Shown one piece after another: positions 60,639 through 64,000 of a DNA stretch of 64,000 bases. Every line of letters starts with the position of its first letter. The stretch's first letter is position 1. The notes below the pieces were generated by a model. The model was not told the origin of the DNA. It searched no databases and was given only the letters and a program-made list of their open reading frames with translations. The translations under genes and the position numbers were made by a program. Source of the DNA: Streptomyces sp. NBC_00273 (GTDB lineage: Bacteria > Actinomycetota > Actinomycetes > Streptomycetales > Streptomycetaceae); assembly GCF_036178145.1 (NCBI RefSeq), contig NZ_CP108067.1, positions 5,952,001-6,016,000 of the forward strand, read 5' to 3'.

Positions 60639-62009
60639 GTGGCCGCAGATCTTTCGAACATCGTCAAGGCGTATGACGTGCGTGGCGTCGTGCCGGACGA
60701 GTGGGACGAGTCCCTGGCCGAGCTGTTCGGTGCCGCGTTCGTCGAGGTCGTGGGCGCTGGGGCGATCGTGATCGGTCATGACATGCGTCCGTCGTCGCCG
60801 GGTTTGTCGGCCGCGTTCGCGCGGGGTGCGGCGGCGCGGGGTGTGGACGTCACGCTGATCGGTCTGTGTTCGACGGACCAGCTGTACTACGCGTCGGGTT
60901 CGCTGGACCTGCCGGGTGCGATGTTCACGGCCTCCCACAATCCGGCGCAGTACAACGGCATCAAGCTCTGTCGTGCGGGTGCGGCTCCGGTGGGTCAGGA
61001 CACGGGTTTGTCGCAGATCCGTGAGCTGGTGGAGAAGTGGTCGGACGAGGGTGCTCCCGTGATCCCCGAAGGCACCGTCCCCGGAACGGTCACGGAGCAG
61101 GACACGCTCATCGGTTACGCCGCCCATCTCAAGGGTTTGGTGGACCTGTCGTCGATCCGTCCGTTGAAGGTGGTCGTGGACGCGGGCAACGGGATGGGTG
61201 GCCACACGGTTCCGACGGTGTTCGAGGGTCTGCCGTTGGACGTGGTGCCGATGTACTTCGAGTTGGACGGGACGTTCCCGAACCACGAGGCGAACCCGCT
61301 GGATCCGAAGAACATCGTGGACTTGCAGGCGCGGGTGTTGGCGGAGGGTGCGGATCTGGGTATCGCGTTCGACGGTGACGCGGACCGTTGCTTCATCGTG
61401 GACGAGCAGGGCATTGGTGTGTCGCCGTCGGCGATCACTGCGTTGGTCGCGGCGCGCGAGCTGGCCCGCAACGGTGGCGCCGGCACCGTGATCCACAACC
61501 TGATCACCTCTTGGTCGGTTCCCGAGGTCGTTCGCGAGAACGGCGGGACGCCGGTCCGCACTCGTGTCGGTCACTCCTTCATCAAGGAGGAGATGGCGAA
61601 GACGGGTGCGATCTTCGGTGGTGAGCACTCGGCGCACTACTACTTCAAGGACTTCTGGAACGCGGACACGGGCATGTTGGCTGCGTTGCACGTGTTGGCG
61701 GCGTTGGGTGGTCAGGACGGTCCGTTGTCGGCGTTGGTGGCCTCCTACGACCGTTACGCGGGCTCGGGGGAGATCAATTCCACGGTTGCGGACCAGGCGG
61801 CCCGTCTGGCGGCGGTGAAGGCGACCTACGGCGACACCGAGGGCGTCACGTTGGACGAGCTGGACGGTCTGACGGTGACCGCCCAGGACTGGTGGTTCAA
61901 CGTGCGTGCCTCGAACACCGAGCCGTTGCTGCGGTTGAACGTCGAGGCCCGTGACGAGGCCACGCTGGCCAAGGTCCGCGACGAGGCCCTGGCCCTCATC
62001 CGCGCCTGA
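60639..62009 (+). CDS. manB: Phosphomannomutase/phosphoglucomutase
   Basis: ManB interconverts mannose-6-phosphate and mannose-1-phosphate, feeding GDP-mannose synthesis. The 456-residue enzyme shows the four domain motifs: phosphoserine Ser99 in TASHNPAQYNG, the metal loop FDGDADRC, the sugar loop GGEHSAHYYF, and the phosphate-binding RASNTEPLLRLN near the end. The GTG at 60639 has GGAGG seven bases upstream. Codon use is unlike the neighbours. Between about 60,760 and 61,900 many codons are TTG, GGT, CGT and GCG-G mixtures, with a much lower G+C at third positions, while both ends look normal. This suggests recombination with a foreign allele or strong local selection. Confidence 0.95.
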   Translation: MAADLSNIVKAYDVRGVVPDEWDESLAELFGAAFVEVVGAGAIVIGHDMRPSSPGLSAAFARGAAARGVDVTLIGLCSTDQLYYASGSLDLPGAMFTASHNPAQYNGIKLCRAGAAPVGQDTGLSQIRELVEKWSDEGAPVIPEGTVPGTVTEQDTLIGYAAHLKGLVDLSSIRPLKVVVDAGNGMGGHTVPTVFEGLPLDVVPMYFELDGTFPNHEANPLDPKNIVDLQARVLAEGADLGIAFDGDADRCFIVDEQGIGVSPSAITALVAARELARNGGAGTVIHNLITSWSVPEVVRENGGTPVRTRVGHSFIKEEMAKTGAIFGGEHSAHYYFKDFWNADTGMLAALHVLAALGGQDGPLSALVASYDRYAGSGEINSTVADQAARLAAVKATYGDTEGVTLDELDGLTVTAQDWWFNVRASNTEPLLRLNVEARDEATLAKVRDEALALIRA

Positions 62010-62023
62010 CCCGCCGTTTCAGG

Positions 62024-62113
62024 CCGGGCTCCGCCCGACCCAGCCCCGCCGGCGTTTGAGCAGGGGGCACCTCCCAGCGGTAGCTGGGGGAGGGTCCGGG
62101 CGGAGCCCGGGAC
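62024..62113. repeat. Dispersed inverted repeat, copy 5
   Basis: GGGCTCCGCCC (62027-62037) and GGGCGGAGCCC (62098-62108) enclose CAGCCCCGCCGGCGTTTGAG and a hairpin CTCCCAGC-GGTA-GCTGGGGGAG. It lies between manB and the Trm112-like gene, both on the plus strand. Confidence 0.7.
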
Positions 62114-62204
62114 CCGCCCGACCCCCGCCCCATGACACCGCACCGCCACGAACTCGGCGGTACGCTGACCTCGCCCCACCCACATGCCCGAAGGGAAACG
62201 CCCC

Positions 62205-62390
62205 ATGCCGCTCGAAGCCGGCCTCCTGCAGATCCTGGCCTGCCCCGCCTGCCACTCGCCCCTCGAGGACAAGTCGGCCGACGAGACGACCCCCGAGCTG
62301 ATCTGCACCGGCCAGGACTGCGGCCTCGCGTACCCGGTCCGCGACGGCATTCCCGTGCTCCTCGTGGACGAGGCCCGCCGCCCCGCCTGA
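62205..62390 (+). CDS. Trm112-like zinc-binding protein
   Basis: The 61-residue protein is a single Trm112/YcaR-type domain: LLQILACPACHSPLED, then ELICTGQDCGLAYPVRDGIPVLLVDEA. The four cysteines (Cys-Pro-Ala-Cys and the two in CTGQDC) should bind one zinc. In eukaryotes Trm112 activates methyltransferases; the bacterial role is less clear. The ATG at 62205 has GAAGGG eight bases upstream. A second ATG at 62184 would add seven residues and has no such site. It lies between manB and the SIS gene, a position conserved in related actinobacteria. Confidence 0.88.
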   Translation: MPLEAGLLQILACPACHSPLEDKSADETTPELICTGQDCGLAYPVRDGIPVLLVDEARRPA

Positions 62391-62472
62391 CCCCTGCAGC
62401 GCCGCACAGGCACACGCAGACGCTGAGACCGATTCCGCCACCCTGGATCCGTCAACACCGCCGGAGGCCGCC

Positions 62473-63606
62473 ATGCTCGACGAGTCGCTCCTCGACGCAC
62501 CGGACGATCTCGCCCGCGTCGACCGCCGGGGCCTGCTCCGCGGTGCGGCCGAGGCCGGAGCCAGAGTCCGTACCGCCGCCCGGCACGCGACCGAGGCCGG
62601 CCTCGCCGAGCTGCGCCCCGACGGCCGTCCGCGCTCCGTCCTGATCGCCGGGCCCGGCACCGCCGCCACCGGCGTCGCCGACCTGCTCGGCGCGCTCGCC
62701 GGAGCCTCCGCGCCCGTCATCCGGCTGGATCCCACCGGTGTCGCCCACGCGGCCGGCGCCCTGCGCTGGGCCCTGCCCGGCTGGGCCGGACCCGTCGACC
62801 TGCTGCTCCTCGCCACCACCGACGGCACCGAGCCCGGGCTCGCCGTCCTCGCCGAGCAGGCGTACCGGCGCGGCTGCACCGTCGTCGCCGTCGCCCCCGA
62901 GCGCTCACCGCTGAGCGAGGCGGTGGACGGCGCGCACGGGCTCCTCGTACCGATGGCCAAGGCCCCGTACCAGGAGTACGACGAGTCCGCCGCGGCCGGA
63001 CCCGGCGCCCTGTGGGCCCTGCTGACGCCGCTGCTGCTGCTCCTGGACAAGGTCGGCCTGATCACCGCCGCCCCCGACACCCTGCAGCTCGTCGCCGACC
63101 GGCTCGACCGCACGGCCGAGCGCTGCGGGCCCGCCATCGCCACCTACTCCAACCCGGCCAAGACCCTCGCCGCCGAACTGGCCGACTCCCTCCCGCTCAT
63201 CTGGAGCGAGGGAACCGGCGCCGCTCCCGCGGGCCGCCGGTTCGCCGCCACCCTCGCCGAGCTCGCCGGCCGCCCGGCACTGGCCGCCGTGCTTCCCGAG
63301 GCCCTGCCCGCCCACGGCGTCCTGCTCGCCGGATCCTTCGCCGCCGGCGCCGACCCCGACGACTTCTTCCGTGACCGGGTCGAAGAGCCCCAGGCCCTTC
63401 GCGCCCGCATCGTCCTGCTGCGTGACCGGCCGGCCGGTGGCCTCACCGCCGCCCCCGCCGCACGCGAGCTCGCCCTCAGCCACGACACGGCGATCAGCGA
63501 GCTCGAACCGGAGGAGGGCGTCGAACTGGAGCAGCTCGCCGAACTCCTCGCCGTCACGGATTTCGCCACCGCCTACCTGGCGTTGGCTTCCGGGGGACAC
63601 AGCTGA
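62473..63606 (+). CDS. SIS-domain protein (phosphoglucose/phosphomannose isomerase-like)
   Basis: The 377-residue protein has two SIS folds. The first contains SVLIAGPGTAATGVADLLG and LLLLATTDGTEPG (about 54-120), the second about 200-370 with IATYSNPAKTLAAELADSLP. The arrangement matches the two-domain phosphoglucose/phosphomannose isomerases, but key Ser/Thr residues of the phosphate loop are replaced (LLATTDG, no SxS), so activity is uncertain. It may instead bind sugar phosphates as a regulator. GGAGG is five bases before the ATG. It lies 37 bases before manA, so the two are probably cotranscribed. Mycobacteria have a homologue between manB and manA (Rv3256c, from memory). Confidence 0.82.
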   Translation: MLDESLLDAPDDLARVDRRGLLRGAAEAGARVRTAARHATEAGLAELRPDGRPRSVLIAGPGTAATGVADLLGALAGASAPVIRLDPTGVAHAAGALRWALPGWAGPVDLLLLATTDGTEPGLAVLAEQAYRRGCTVVAVAPERSPLSEAVDGAHGLLVPMAKAPYQEYDESAAAGPGALWALLTPLLLLLDKVGLITAAPDTLQLVADRLDRTAERCGPAIATYSNPAKTLAAELADSLPLIWSEGTGAAPAGRRFAATLAELAGRPALAAVLPEALPAHGVLLAGSFAAGADPDDFFRDRVEEPQALRARIVLLRDRPAGGLTAAPAARELALSHDTAISELEPEEGVELEQLAELLAVTDFATAYLALASGGHS

Positions 63607-63643
63607 GGCACTGAAGTACCCAGCTCTATCCAGGAAGACGACG

Positions 63644-64000
63644 ATGGACCGCCTGACGAACACGATCCGCCCCTACGCCTGGGGATCCACCACGGCCCTC
63701 CCCGCGCTCCTCGGTGTCGAACCCACCGGTGAGCCCCAGGCCGAGATGTGGATGGGAGCCCACCCGGGCGCCCCCTCCCGCATCGACCGGGGAGCGGGCG
63801 AGCGGGCGCTCTCGGACGTCATCGCCGCCGACCCCGAAGGCGAGCTGGGCGCCGCCACCGTCGCCAAGTTCGGCCCCCGGCTGCCCTTCCTGTTCAAGAT
63901 CCTCGCCGCCGGCGCCCCGCTCTCCCTCCAGGTCCACCCCGACCTGCTCCAGGCCCGGGAGGGCTTCGAGGACGAGGAGCGCCGCGGGGTCCCGATCGAC
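63644..64000 (+). CDS. manA: Mannose-6-phosphate isomerase, type I (5' part)
   Basis: ManA converts fructose-6-phosphate to mannose-6-phosphate, the entry to GDP-mannose. The first 119 residues lie in the window and the rest is beyond its right edge. TIRPYAWGSTTALPALLG is the usual start, with AEMWMGAHPGAPS and LSLQVHPDLLQARE supplying zinc-site residues (Gln and His of QVHP). The ATG has AGGAAG about six bases upstream. It follows the SIS gene by 37 bases. With manB and the nucleotidyltransferase at 35455 it forms the three-step route to GDP-mannose, although the genes are scattered over 28 kb. Confidence 0.93.
   Translation, partial: MDRLTNTIRPYAWGSTTALPALLGVEPTGEPQAEMWMGAHPGAPSRIDRGAGERALSDVIAADPEGELGAATVAKFGPRLPFLFKILAAGAPLSLQVHPDLLQAREGFEDEERRGVPID

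Overview
This window is high-G+C actinobacterial chromosome and almost certainly Streptomyces. Third codon positions are nearly all G or C, and many genes start with GTG or overlap their neighbour by four bases. Two classical Streptomyces developmental genes are present: a tRNA-Leu with anticodon UAA (bldA, 2427-2511) and a WhiB protein that matches the founding WhiB as I remember it (53868-54131). The content is core chromosome. I saw no prophage, integrase, CRISPR array, rRNA or intact insertion sequence.

Layout. 1-2028: a MacB/FtsX-type ABC permease (cut by the window edge) and its ATPase. 2427-2511: bldA. 2922-11518: single genes for a Bax-inhibitor membrane protein, small unknowns, a thiolase, an SGNH hydrolase, cystathionine beta-synthase and an RpiR-type regulator. 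11651-18604: a PLP decarboxylase-fold protein divergent from a histidine-degradation cluster (hutU, an M20 amidohydrolase, hutF, hutI). 18718-22847: four secreted or membrane-anchored proteins, two with LPXTG/LAXTG sortase signals. 22913-31790: a peptide transporter, a two-component system, a GtrA protein, purK-purE and two tandem M19 dipeptidase homologues, the second without any metal ligand. 31863-36537: UDP-glucose dehydrogenase, acyl-CoA dehydrogenase and a sugar nucleotidyltransferase. 36577-46459: five LytR-CpsA-Psr (LCP) glycopolymer transferases with a thioesterase and a glycosyltransferase between them. 46645-53239: a TIGR03089-type protein, a peptidoglycan amidase, a DNA glycosylase, the F420 genes fbiA-fbiB, and cysteine dioxygenase. 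53868-64000: whiB, a very large glycosyltransferase, a DUF5719-type protein, a degenerate metallopeptidase, a DUF3499 protein, phosphomannomutase, a Trm112-like protein, a SIS protein and manA (cut by the window edge).

How the genes fit together. The right half is a cell-envelope sugar block. ManA, ManB and the nucleotidyltransferase can take fructose-6-phosphate to GDP-mannose, UDP-glucose dehydrogenase makes UDP-glucuronate, glycosyltransferases use activated sugars, and LCP proteins attach finished polymers to peptidoglycan. The order manA, SIS, pmm, DUF3499, metallopeptidase, whiB, fbiA/fbiB, nucleotidyltransferase, LCP, fadE-type dehydrogenase, purE/purK, GtrA recalls Mycobacterium tuberculosis Rv3255c-Rv3277, so this looks like an old actinobacterial neighbourhood.

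Non-coding structure is unusually readable: several perfect hairpins, five copies of a dispersed inverted repeat, a 52-bp MITE-like insertion flanked by CTAG, three tandem 51-bp repeats upstream of fbiA, a partly palindromic hutU promoter, and a set of probable leaderless starts (TANNNT six to eight bases before the start codon).
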